Source of the DNA: Clostridiales bacterium
GTDB taxonomy: Bacteria > Bacillota > Clostridia > Oscillospirales > CAG-382
DNA: 12,442 nucleotides
Direction of reading: 5' to 3'
Assembly: GCA_003343885.1 (NCBI GenBank)
Contig: QAKH01000087.1
Span: forward strand, 1-12,442
In this document: positions 8,101-12,442 of the stretch, in pieces
Position numbering within the stretch: position 1 is the first letter of the stretch
Layout: every line of letters starts with the position of its first letter
Position numbers and translations under genes: made by a program
Notes under the pieces: generated by a model
What the model saw: the letters and a program-made list of their open reading frames with translations, nothing else
What the model was told of the DNA's origin: nothing
Database searches by the model: none

Positions 8101-8425
8101 CGAAGCAATACGCTGGGCAGCGAGTGAAGGAATAGTAAACGGTTATTCTGAAACAGAATTCGCACCCGATAAGGAAATCACCCGAGAGGAATTTGCAGCG
8201 ATCATAAATCGTTATGCCGACTATATAGGAGAAGGGGACGGCAATAAGGCTTCTATTACAGGATTTGCCGACAGTAATGAGGTTTCAAACTGGGCGTACG
8301 AGAATATGCGCTGGGCAGTAGGTACCGGTCTTATAAACGGCACAGACGGTAACCGTCTGGATCCTCAGGGTATTACTACCCGTGCGGAAGCTGCGGCAAT
8401 TCTGCAAAGATTTTTGGAAAAGTAA
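5120..8425 (+). CDS. Secreted multidomain surface protein with glycine-rich solenoid, Ig-like modules and three SLH domains
   Basis: A predicted 1101-residue exported protein held on the cell wall. Residues 1-29 form a signal peptide (MKRK start, hydrophobic core, cleavage after SVFA). Residues about 190-350 carry repeated units with an AGIGGG-like turn followed by ITIxGGxVxAYGG-like strands, which suggests a right-handed beta-solenoid. Ig-like modules follow at about 567-653, 656-741 and 743-823, then a Flg_new/Listeria-Bacteroides-type module at 830-898 (ending YAGW) and an acidic Asp/Glu linker at 900-919. Three SLH domains occupy 920-1101, with ITRGMF, ITREEF and TTRAEA motifs. SLH triplets bind secondary cell-wall polymers. 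Adhesion or carbohydrate binding is the likely role, but no catalytic site is seen. The start was chosen because gggagg (5107-5112) precedes this ATG by 7 bases and the signal peptide begins here; an earlier in-frame TTG at 5009 would hide it. Confidence 0.88.
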   Translation: MKRKLANKVLAVIICLCMAVLILPFSVFAGTGTTDTCAFNVAGGTYGTDYTYSETLDDTTNVMDKVLTVLTNTPLTITADSTVTDARIEVAENVKNANITISELKLELNEFNGSPLTVKSGSTLALTISGKNTLDGYAAGPGILVENGAELTINGTEKDVLDVFGAQMQLYSDQGGTSGGQSVGFAGIGGPNSSDAYTYTGKITINGGTVNAHGYGYGAGIGGGDYGSGGTITINGGVVTATTGEGLPGGWIDSTKANASGIGASQGQPGGVITIAGGTVIAYGGYASAGIGGGTSDVTITGGNVTAYGGPLAAGIGGYNQNKGDIKITIGKDATVTAYAGSSASAIGQGSDTSAPVTLKIENGAKVYAFSREGSDRPAVTQVANSAADPANMINAYITGMTLSEDMPIVAELDGDTVNLTVPKGSGGAAFTTGTAGEYTVKTAAEVPPQNIVYQFILEDNSKATVTSGTEFGMEKVKAVEAGDFTKEPAPEAKADYENNRLTGLVAGAKYRLEAGEYSLEATADENGYITHKDFPAFYGMQISIIKLGDGVSTLDSDPQILQTSKPEVTALEIKTKPAKTEYTIGEATDWTGLEVTLTYSADTQTYKKDVVLADFESYGITLSEANGTALDTAETKTITVSCNNIDVTFDITVGKKQQTLAIEAVGDKIYGDAAFSLNVTGGEGSGALSYEVTSGDSVKVDENGLVTVVKAGESVITVKKAADDIYNETSATITITVKQAVPVLETRPTLSGRVRRGRLLSTVSFSGGRVNGVTGEALEGSWSWKNDRVMETTGTFKETAVFTPKDKNYESIEIVLNVEVYSSSGTKSDYILNFDTRGGSKIDSVEKTYASTVDLTKYVPTRAGYEFDGWYADKNLTNKITSIRLSGNDTVYAGWTEKAPEPDDEDETDEDEDDTQNETEFPFKDVNESDWFREAVEFVYEKGLFSGVTEEYFAPEESITRGMFVTVLWRMESKPVVNYLMRYEDVDQSAYYAEAIRWAASEGIVNGYSETEFAPDKEITREEFAAIINRYADYIGEGDGNKASITGFADSNEVSNWAYENMRWAVGTGLINGTDGNRLDPQGITTRAEAAAILQRFLEK

Positions 8426-9234
8426 AGAAAAATACAGTATAATGTATAATACTGTATAAAGAATATAGTCTTAGTAATAAAGTCATAGTATCCGGTAAAT
8501 TCCGGAGTGTTTTTTATATCCATTGTTCTGGGCCTCGGCAAATCGATATCAATAAGAGCGGATACACGTCCCGGGTGAGGCGATAATACGCACACTCTGT
8601 CAGAAAGAAAAACCGACTCTTGGATATTGTGAGTGACAAACACGATTGTTTTGTTTGTTTTTCTCCATATGCGAAGCAGGTCTTCATGCAGTTTTTCACG
8701 GGTAAATTCATCAAGCGCTGAGAACGGCTCATCCATTAAGAGGATTTCCGGCTGAATCGCAAGCGCTCTTGCAATTCCGACTCTCTGCTGCATACCGCCG
8801 GATAACTGCCTTGGATAATGTTTTGCAAAATCCTTCAGACCTACCAATTCCAACATTTTATCGGCTCGTTCTTCACAGTCTTTTTTCGGCAAATGCATGA
8901 TTTCAAGAGGAAGCATTACGTTTTTCTTTATGGTTCTCCAATCGTAAAGCACCGCTCCTTGAAATACGATCCCGTATTTCCTTTTTAGACGTGCATTTCT
9001 CGGGGTTTCTCCTCCTACCGTAATTTCTCCGACCGTAGGTGTGAGCAAATCTGCTATAATTCTAAGAAGTGTGGTTTTTCCGCAGCCGGAAGGACCAAGC
9101 AGAGAAACAAACTCTCCTTTATGAATATTCATTGTTACGTTGGTCAGAGCCGTAACATCGGTATTAGTGCTTGATTTATATGTCATGCCGATATCCTTAA
9201 GCATGATTTCAACATCTGTTCCAACAGCTGACAT
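8365..9234 (-). CDS. SsuB/TauB-type ABC transporter ATPase, with a degenerate C-terminus and no partners
   Basis: A 289-residue cytoplasmic ATPase of the nitrate/sulfonate/taurine (SsuB/TauB-like) import class. It has a complete set of motifs: Walker A GPSGCGKT (47-54), Q-loop Q92, signature LSGGMQQR (144-151), Walker B ILLMDEP (164-170) with catalytic E169, and H-loop H202. Such ATPases drive a permease plus a substrate-binding protein, neither of which is encoded on either side, so the substrate is unknown. The family usually ends shortly after a TPEF...YYD stretch (here 243-251). Residues from about 254 on are atypical: they read through a terminator hairpin, and the last 20 or so are the antisense of the SLH domain, overlapping that gene by 61 bases. 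A small indel that removed the true stop is likely; a TAA lies in another frame close by. The start at 9234 is favoured because aggaaggag lies 8 bases upstream. Confidence 0.85.
   Translation of the reverse strand: MSAVGTDVEIMLKDIGMTYKSSTNTDVTALTNVTMNIHKGEFVSLLGPSGCGKTTLLRIIADLLTPTVGEITVGGETPRNARLKRKYGIVFQGAVLYDWRTIKKNVMLPLEIMHLPKKDCEERADKMLELVGLKDFAKHYPRQLSGGMQQRVGIARALAIQPEILLMDEPFSALDEFTREKLHEDLLRIWRKTNKTIVFVTHNIQESVFLSDRVCVLSPHPGRVSALIDIDLPRPRTMDIKNTPEFTGYYDFITKTIFFIQYYTLYCIFLYFSKNLCRIAAASARVVIP
8423..8457 (-). terminator. Minus-strand terminator lying inside the ABC ATPase reading frame
   Basis: Perfect 9-base arms (atacagtat 8432-8440, atactgtat 8449-8457) with an 8-base loop are followed, reading leftwards, by TTTTTCTTT (8431-8423). 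There is no T-run on the plus side, so it fits the minus-strand ATPase gene. That gene's present stop codon is at 8365-8367, downstream of the terminator. The stem is AT-rich and only moderately stable. Confidence 0.55.
8491..8515 (+). terminator. Weak plus-strand terminator for the SLH-protein gene
   Basis: A short GC stem (tccgg 8491-8495, ccgga 8502-8506) with a 6-base loop is followed by gtg and TTTTTT (8510-8515), about 65 bases after the SLH-gene stop. The stem is only 5 bp, so this is tentative. It lies within the coding region of the opposing ATPase gene. Confidence 0.35.
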
Positions 9235-9260
9235 AAATACTTCTCCTTCCTGTGTAAACA

Positions 9261-9320
9261 AAAAAGAAAACCGCAGACAATGATCTTTTTATCAGGCGTC
9301 ATTGTCTGCGGTTGTTTTTT
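9261..9320. terminator. Strong hairpin in the ATPase leader, terminator-like on both strands
   Basis: Perfect 15-base arms (aaccgcagacaatga 9269-9283 and its complement 9299-9313) enclose a 15-base loop. On the minus strand the stem is followed by TTCTTTTTTG, only about 30 bases before the ATPase start codon, so it would act as a leader attenuator. On the plus strand TTTTTT (9315-9320) follows. The predicted minus-strand transcript starts only about ten bases before the stem, leaving no room for a riboswitch aptamer upstream. How the ATPase gene escapes termination is not evident. Confidence 0.7.
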
Positions 9321-9330
9321 CTATGTGCTT

Positions 9331-9359
9331 ATTATATATGCATTTGTGACATATGTCAA
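9331..9359 (-). promoter_or_regulatory. Consensus promoter of the ATPase gene with a palindromic operator candidate
   Basis: On the minus strand a perfect TTGACA (9359-9354) and a perfect TATAAT (9336-9331) are separated by 17 bases. The perfect 12-bp palindrome tgacatatgtca (9347-9358) overlaps the -35 box and part of the spacer. A full-consensus promoter with a dyad on its -35 box commonly means repression by a dimeric regulator; which one is unknown. Confidence 0.8.
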
Positions 9360-9770
9360 ATGGTTATGTTGCATTTTGTTAAATCTGACGATTTTTTAAT
9401 AGAGATACACATATTCCTTATATTAAACACGACGAAGAAACACGTGTTAAAACAAAACCGAATATGCATTTCAACAAATGTATCGCATGAATATTGTGCT
9501 GGAGCACAAAAATAAGCCGGATTATATATCTTGTCATAAAGTGAAAACGCCGGCAACAAAGTTCTTTTGACCGAGAAAATGAGATAATAGGTTAAGAGTG
9601 CCAAGCGTTTAGTTTTCGACTTCTATTTCATGATTTTTTGATTTTTCTGTCCGGTTTGAATTTGAAAACGTATAACCTGCAAACCTGCATATAAACAGTT
9701 TTTTTATTTTTCTAAAAGTTCTGAAAAAATGCCGCGCAAGCGTGAGCTCATTTATTAATAAAACGAAAAA
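9360..9770. other. AT-rich intergenic region, no gene seen
   Basis: I see no supportable gene. Small features are a near-perfect hairpin ttgtgct-gg-agcacaa (9494-9509), a loose dyad around 9427-9447 (aacac and gtgtt), and a direct repeat of aacctgca near 9676-9690. Short open frames in both directions lack ribosome sites. This could be a scar of lost genes, for example the permease expected beside the ATPase, but nothing recognisable remains. Confidence 0.5.
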
Positions 9771-9990
9771 GCCCCGGACACAAAATTGCGTGCCGAGGCT
9801 CTCGAATTGTACTGTCGATCTTTATCATACTTTTTCGCTAGCAAAAAACTCAAAAAAAGAAGAGCCTCAACTATGCGTATTGCGTGTCGAGGCTCTCGAA
9901 TTGTACTGTCGATCTTTATCATACTTTTTCGCGAGCAAAAAGCTCAAAAAAAGAAGAGCCTCAACTACGCGTGTTGCGTGTCGAGGCTCT
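9771..9990 (-). repeat. Tandem 94-bp repeats, each with a hairpin plus T-tract and promoter-like linker
   Basis: Hairpins recur with a 94-base period: the right arm gaggctct starts at 9795 (variant copy), 9889 and 9983, and left arms agagcctc are at 9861-9868 and 9955-9962. The two 58-base linkers (9803-9860, 9897-9954) differ at only two positions and the two complete hairpins at two. On the minus strand each hairpin is followed by a T-rich tail (TTCTTTTTTT; CTTTTTCG for the leftmost). Each linker then carries TTGAGC or TTGAGT and, 18 bases on, TATGAT, before the next hairpin. The leftmost hairpin (agccccgg paired with ccgaggct) is diverged but keeps its stem through matching changes. Possible roles are tandem terminators behind the specificity-subunit gene or tandem small RNAs of about 60 bases. 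Confidence 0.75.
9946..9990 (-). terminator. Terminator of the specificity-subunit gene (rightmost repeat hairpin)
   Basis: The stem agagcctc/gaggctct (9955-9962 with 9983-9990, 20-base loop) is followed on the minus strand by TTCTTTTTTT (9954-9946). It lies about 70 bases past the stop codon of the specificity-subunit gene and is the first of the three tandem hairpins met by that transcript. Confidence 0.6.
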
Positions 9991-10057
9991 CGACTGTCTA
10001 TGGGCTACAAAAAAGATATTTTTGTAATTTAGAGTATAGGTTTGAACTCTTGCAGAT

Positions 10058-11068
10058 TTAAAGCTCTATTCTATCACCGTACGGAAGAGATTTTATATAG
10101 TTTTCAATCCATACCCAATCGGGATTTCCGTCTTTGTCGGGAGGAAGTTTTATCATGGTTTCAGAAATGAGTTGCATTTTGAACGCTCGTCCATAGCTAT
10201 ACCGATATCGTTCTGCTTGCAAAAGTGAAACAACAAACAAAGCAGTATATACATTAATCCAGTTTGCGCGACAAACAACGATATGATCTCCACAAACAAA
10301 CGGCGCAGGCTGGTAAAAACTAGTTGCCGTAGTGTCGCCAATGATGATTGCGTTTCCAGCTTCAACTCCATTAAGACCTATTCGGGGTATATAGCAATCA
10401 CAACCATTGTTTTCTTCGGTCCTAGAAACAAAGGGGATGGAATTATCAAATGGAGTTGATTGAAAATCATAATCTGTTTTCACATGGGCATCAGCTCTGT
10501 ATATTTGAGAGAACAGATTACCAAGTCGATATTCCTTCCAAGCGTTTACAGAACGAAAAGCATGATCCTTATCTATATTGGATGTGGTAATTTTCTTGTA
10601 TGTCAATGATTTGATGTGCTGCTCCATACATCCCCAATCTGGATTGCCATCCGGGGTTTGTGGTAGTTTAATAATGGTCTCTTTAAGATGTGTTTTCCAC
10701 TTTCTCCCGAAAGAGTATTTGGGTCGTTCCTGGCAAAGGATTGTAGCAATAAATAGACCATTGTACTCATTGAGGTTTTCATTGTATCCAGCGACAATAT
10801 CTGTTGTTCCTATAAAGTCAACATCCATATAGTTGGCATATCCAACAGAACCCTGACCATTACAAATAAAAATTATGCAATTCCCTTTTTGTACAAGGTC
10901 GCTATCATAAGCACAATGAAGCATAACACCGTTATCATCTTTCTTTGCACCTACATAGAAGCATTCATTTCCGTCGCTCAACATTCCCTGATTTGCTTTG
11001 CCGTTTTGCAAGACTGGGAATAGATCACCAATCTTAAAACTCCCCCACTTATCTATGTCAAGATTCAT
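10058..11068 (-). CDS. Restriction-modification specificity subunit with two target-recognition domains (HsdS/BcgI-B type), orphan
   Basis: A 336-residue DNA-recognition subunit made of two similar halves. Half 1 (about 8-157) and half 2 (about 177-330) both start with a W-K/G..-IGDLF- or W-K-EYRLGNLF-like box. Both end with YSFGR/YSYGR, IKLPxxxDGNPDW (133-145 and 306-318) and an amphipathic helix finishing IKSLTY or IKSLPY. Each half should read one half of a bipartite DNA target and guide a methylase/nuclease subunit. The length is close to that of the BcgI B subunit (about 340 residues). No methylase or nuclease gene is present; the place where it would be expected upstream is taken by an insertion sequence. 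The start at 11068 is chosen because AAGGAGG (11084-11078) lies 9 bases upstream; ATG 11074 is too close. A 6-base dyad (ttgaca/tgtcaa, 11083-11104) abuts the ribosome site. Confidence 0.85.
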   Translation of the reverse strand: MNLDIDKWGSFKIGDLFPVLQNGKANQGMLSDGNECFYVGAKKDDNGVMLHCAYDSDLVQKGNCIIFICNGQGSVGYANYMDVDFIGTTDIVAGYNENLNEYNGLFIATILCQERPKYSFGRKWKTHLKETIIKLPQTPDGNPDWGCMEQHIKSLTYKKITTSNIDKDHAFRSVNAWKEYRLGNLFSQIYRADAHVKTDYDFQSTPFDNSIPFVSRTEENNGCDCYIPRIGLNGVEAGNAIIIGDTTATSFYQPAPFVCGDHIVVCRANWINVYTALFVVSLLQAERYRYSYGRAFKMQLISETMIKLPPDKDGNPDWVWIENYIKSLPYGDRIEL

Positions 11069-11123
11069 AAACATTTCCCTCCTTGACAAGATAGGTAGTG
11101 TCAAATTGACGCCCCGTTTTTTA

Positions 11124-11141
11124 TTTTAACTATTGTTAAAA
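11124..11141. repeat. Small hairpin near the IS left end
   Basis: Perfect 7-base arms ttttaac (11124-11130) and gttaaaa (11135-11141) enclose a 4-base loop. AT-rich; it may be part of the transposase-binding end of the element or a weak terminator of outside transcription. Confidence 0.4.
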
Positions 11142-11153
11142 CCTTGATTTTTC

Positions 11154-11278
11154 GGGAGGTTTTACGATTCTTGCATAAAAATATAGCAATAACCTCCCTT
11201 TTGCTGTATAATTGAGTTGCACACATCAATTAAATAAACAGTCCAAAAGGAGACTATTGCTATGAACTCAATTATACA
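11154..11278 (+). promoter_or_regulatory. Transposase promoter and leader with mutually exclusive inverted repeats
   Basis: TATAAT at 11207-11212 is the likely -10 box (start near 11219; no good -35). The ribosome site aaaaggaga (11245-11253) precedes the ATG at 11262. Three inverted repeats overlap. Arm gggaggtt (11154-11161) pairs with aacctccc (11191-11198). Arm A (about 11183-11202, starting atagcaata and ending cctccctttt) pairs imperfectly with A' (about 11243-11263), which holds the ribosome site and the start codon. Arm B tgtataattgagtt (11205-11218) pairs perfectly with aactcaattataca (11265-11278). Arm A lies upstream of the expected transcript start, so only read-through RNA would hide the ribosome site. 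Confidence 0.65.
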
Positions 11279-12442
11279 ATATTTACTTATTCAAAATCAA
11301 TACCTTTTGCAAATAATTTCTTTTCTTTTTAAATTTATCTGCAAGTATATACCTCTCAGACAATGGATTTTTGATGATTCCAATTCGCCCGAGTATCAAA
11401 AATTTAAAGTTGATGAGCCACCTCTAATTAAGAAAGAGAAACTTCAGCCACAAGAACGATGGTACTACAAAGACTTTATTGCATACATAAAATGGAAATA
11501 TGATGTTATTATTACTCCTGTAAAACGTCGTGGTGAATGCAATATTCCTGATGACTACATCTGTCCCCATTGCAGTGCTCCGAAGGCTTATCTTTACAGA
11601 AACAACGGTTCCAATGACCAAGTTCTCTGCAAGGTTTGCGGAAAATCTTCATCCACCTTTGTTCCTGACACTATTGCATTATTCTGTCCGCATTGCTCAC
11701 ATACCCTTGTAGCCAAGAAAGACCGGAAGTTTTTCAGAGTACACAAATGTGTTAATCCTAAATGTCCATACTATCTTAACAATCTTAAAAAGGTTGATAA
11801 AAAGCATCTTGCCGAGCCTTATGGTAAAAACAACTACAAACTCCACTATATCTACCGTGAATTTACTGTTGACTTTTTTGATATGGAGCTTTCATCTCTG
11901 CCAAAAAACTCATCTTCGCTTAAATTCTCAAAGCATAACGCACACATTATGTCCTTGTGCCTTACTCTGCATGTCAATTTAGGACTATCTCTCCGCAAAA
12001 CTGCTCAGGCAATGAATGACCTTTACGGTATTAAAATTTCTCATCAGATGGTTGCCAATTACGCCCGAACTGCCGCACTTGTCATTAAACCTTTTGTTGA
12101 CAACTACGATTATGAACCATCAAACACTCTTGTTGCAGATGAAACATATATTAAAATTCGTGGCATTAAAGGTTACATCTGGTTTATTATGGATGCGGTT
12201 TCCCGTTCCATTTTAGGCTATCAGGTTTCCGACAATCGTGGTGTCGGTCCTTGCATCCTTGCTATGCGTATGGCTTTCAGAGGTTTCAAAGACAAACTGC
12301 CTGAAAACTTTAAATTTATTGCTGACGGTTACAGTGCTTATCTTTTAGCTGCTCAACAGTTCTTTATCAAAAAAGGTAATGCTTTTAAATTTGATATTAC
12401 TCAGGTTATCGGTCTCACCAATGATGACGCTGTATCTGCTGA
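11262..12442 (+). CDS. DDE transposase (IS6/IS240-like), 3' end outside the window
   Basis: An open reading frame of 393 codons runs to the window edge without a stop, so the gene is partial only because of the window. Two zinc-ribbon motifs come first: C101-x2-C104 with C123-x2-C126, and C142-x2-C145 with C163-x4-C168. A helical region with SLRKTAQAMNDLYGIKIS (about 246-263) follows, which looks like a helix-turn-helix. The RNase H-like catalytic domain begins with VADETYIKI, where D293 is the first catalytic aspartate. IADGYSAY provides the second, D355, and the glutamate should lie beyond the window. The block DETYIKIRGIKGYIWFIMDA resembles DDE transposases of the IS6/IS240 type. The ATG is preceded by aaaggag with about 9 bases spacing. 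The protein cuts and joins DNA at the element's ends. Family name moderately sure, transposase very sure. Confidence 0.93.
   Translation, partial: MNSIIQYLLIQNQYLLQIISFLFKFICKYIPLRQWIFDDSNSPEYQKFKVDEPPLIKKEKLQPQERWYYKDFIAYIKWKYDVIITPVKRRGECNIPDDYICPHCSAPKAYLYRNNGSNDQVLCKVCGKSSSTFVPDTIALFCPHCSHTLVAKKDRKFFRVHKCVNPKCPYYLNNLKKVDKKHLAEPYGKNNYKLHYIYREFTVDFFDMELSSLPKNSSSLKFSKHNAHIMSLCLTLHVNLGLSLRKTAQAMNDLYGIKISHQMVANYARTAALVIKPFVDNYDYEPSNTLVADETYIKIRGIKGYIWFIMDAVSRSILGYQVSDNRGVGPCILAMRMAFRGFKDKLPENFKFIADGYSAYLLAAQQFFIKKGNAFKFDITQVIGLTNDDAVSA

Larger units (their letters stand above)
11099..12442 (+). mobile_element. Left part of an insertion sequence, running off the window
   Basis: A DDE transposase gene with an IS-like leader fills the window from about 11100 to the edge. 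The exact left end is not proven, because the matching right terminal repeat is outside. The tgtcaaattgacgcccc stretch at about 11099-11115 is a plausible terminal inverted repeat, immediately behind the ribosome-binding site of the divergent specificity-subunit gene. Base usage in the transposase (AT-rich, many tct/ctt codons) differs from the nearby chromosomal genes, which fits transfer. Confidence 0.75.

Noticed and set aside
9235..9261. ATG 9261 as start of the ATPase
   Set aside because: The ribosome site aggaaggag lies downstream of it and serves ATG 9234.
9360..9600. Riboswitch or T-box upstream of the ATPase
   Set aside because: The consensus promoter starts the transcript only about ten bases before the leader hairpin, and no known aptamer motif was seen further upstream.
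9771..9990. CRISPR array
   Set aside because: The period is 94 bases and both the hairpin and the linker are repeated almost identically; there are no unique spacers and no cas genes.
9742..10061. Two plus-strand open frames of 91-96 codons
   Set aside because: They are translations of the 94-bp tandem repeats, without ribosome sites, and the same peptide recurs in two frames.
11069..11104. TTG 11104 as start of the specificity subunit
   Set aside because: It lies in the putative IS end, and AAGGAGG is correctly placed for ATG 11068.
11424..12216. Several 60-77 codon open frames
   Set aside because: They are other-frame shadows of the long transposase frame that starts at 11262.

Overview
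The window looks like chromosomal DNA of a low-to-moderate GC, Gram-positive anaerobe of the Clostridia, possibly a gut Oscillospirales/Ruminococcaceae-type organism. This rests on a BlaI/MecI-type repressor with an M56 membrane protease, a huge S-layer-anchored (SLH) surface protein with Ig-like and Flg_new-type repeats, strong AGGAGG-like ribosome sites and Firmicutes-style -35/-10 promoters. The genus cannot be fixed from the sequence alone.

Layout. (1) 1-333: non-coding, with a GC-rich palindrome island, then a promoter carrying two dyads. (2) 334-2830: a two-gene operon with 14 bases of overlap, coding for a BlaI/MecI-type repressor and a BlaR1-like M56 sensor protease whose external domain is not the usual penicillin-binding one. 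(3) 2862-4730: a separate unit with its own promoter, coding for a small PII-like protein and a CPA2 cation:proton antiporter. A strong hairpin terminator sits between the two genes and another closes the unit. (4) 4731-8425: a long AT-rich leader and a 1101-residue secreted adhesin-like protein with a glycine-rich repeat solenoid, Ig-like modules, a Flg_new module, an acidic linker and three SLH domains. (5) 8365-9359, minus strand: a solitary SsuB/TauB-type ABC ATPase with a consensus promoter, a palindrome over its -35 box and a hairpin in its leader. Its reading frame runs past its own apparent terminator into the antisense of the SLH gene, so its natural stop seems lost. (6) 9360-10057: non-coding, including three tandem hairpins with a 94-bp period. 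(7) 10058-11068, minus strand: a two-TRD specificity subunit of a restriction-modification system, without methylase or nuclease partner. (8) About 11099 to the end: the left part of an insertion sequence with a DDE transposase that leaves the window. This reading frame is open at the window edge and is easily missed.

How it fits together. The left half holds two self-contained signalling or transport modules: repressor plus protease, and PII-like sensor plus antiporter. The middle gene builds a cell-surface protein. The right half looks eroded: an ABC ATPase with no permease or binding protein and a degenerate end, an orphan specificity subunit, recent tandem duplications and an insertion sequence abutting the specificity gene. 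The most interesting non-coding signals are the 94-bp hairpin repeats, each with a promoter-like stretch and a T-tract on the minus strand, and the transposase leader. In that leader an upstream arm can pair with the ribosome-binding site only in read-through transcripts, as in known anti-read-through devices of other insertion sequences.
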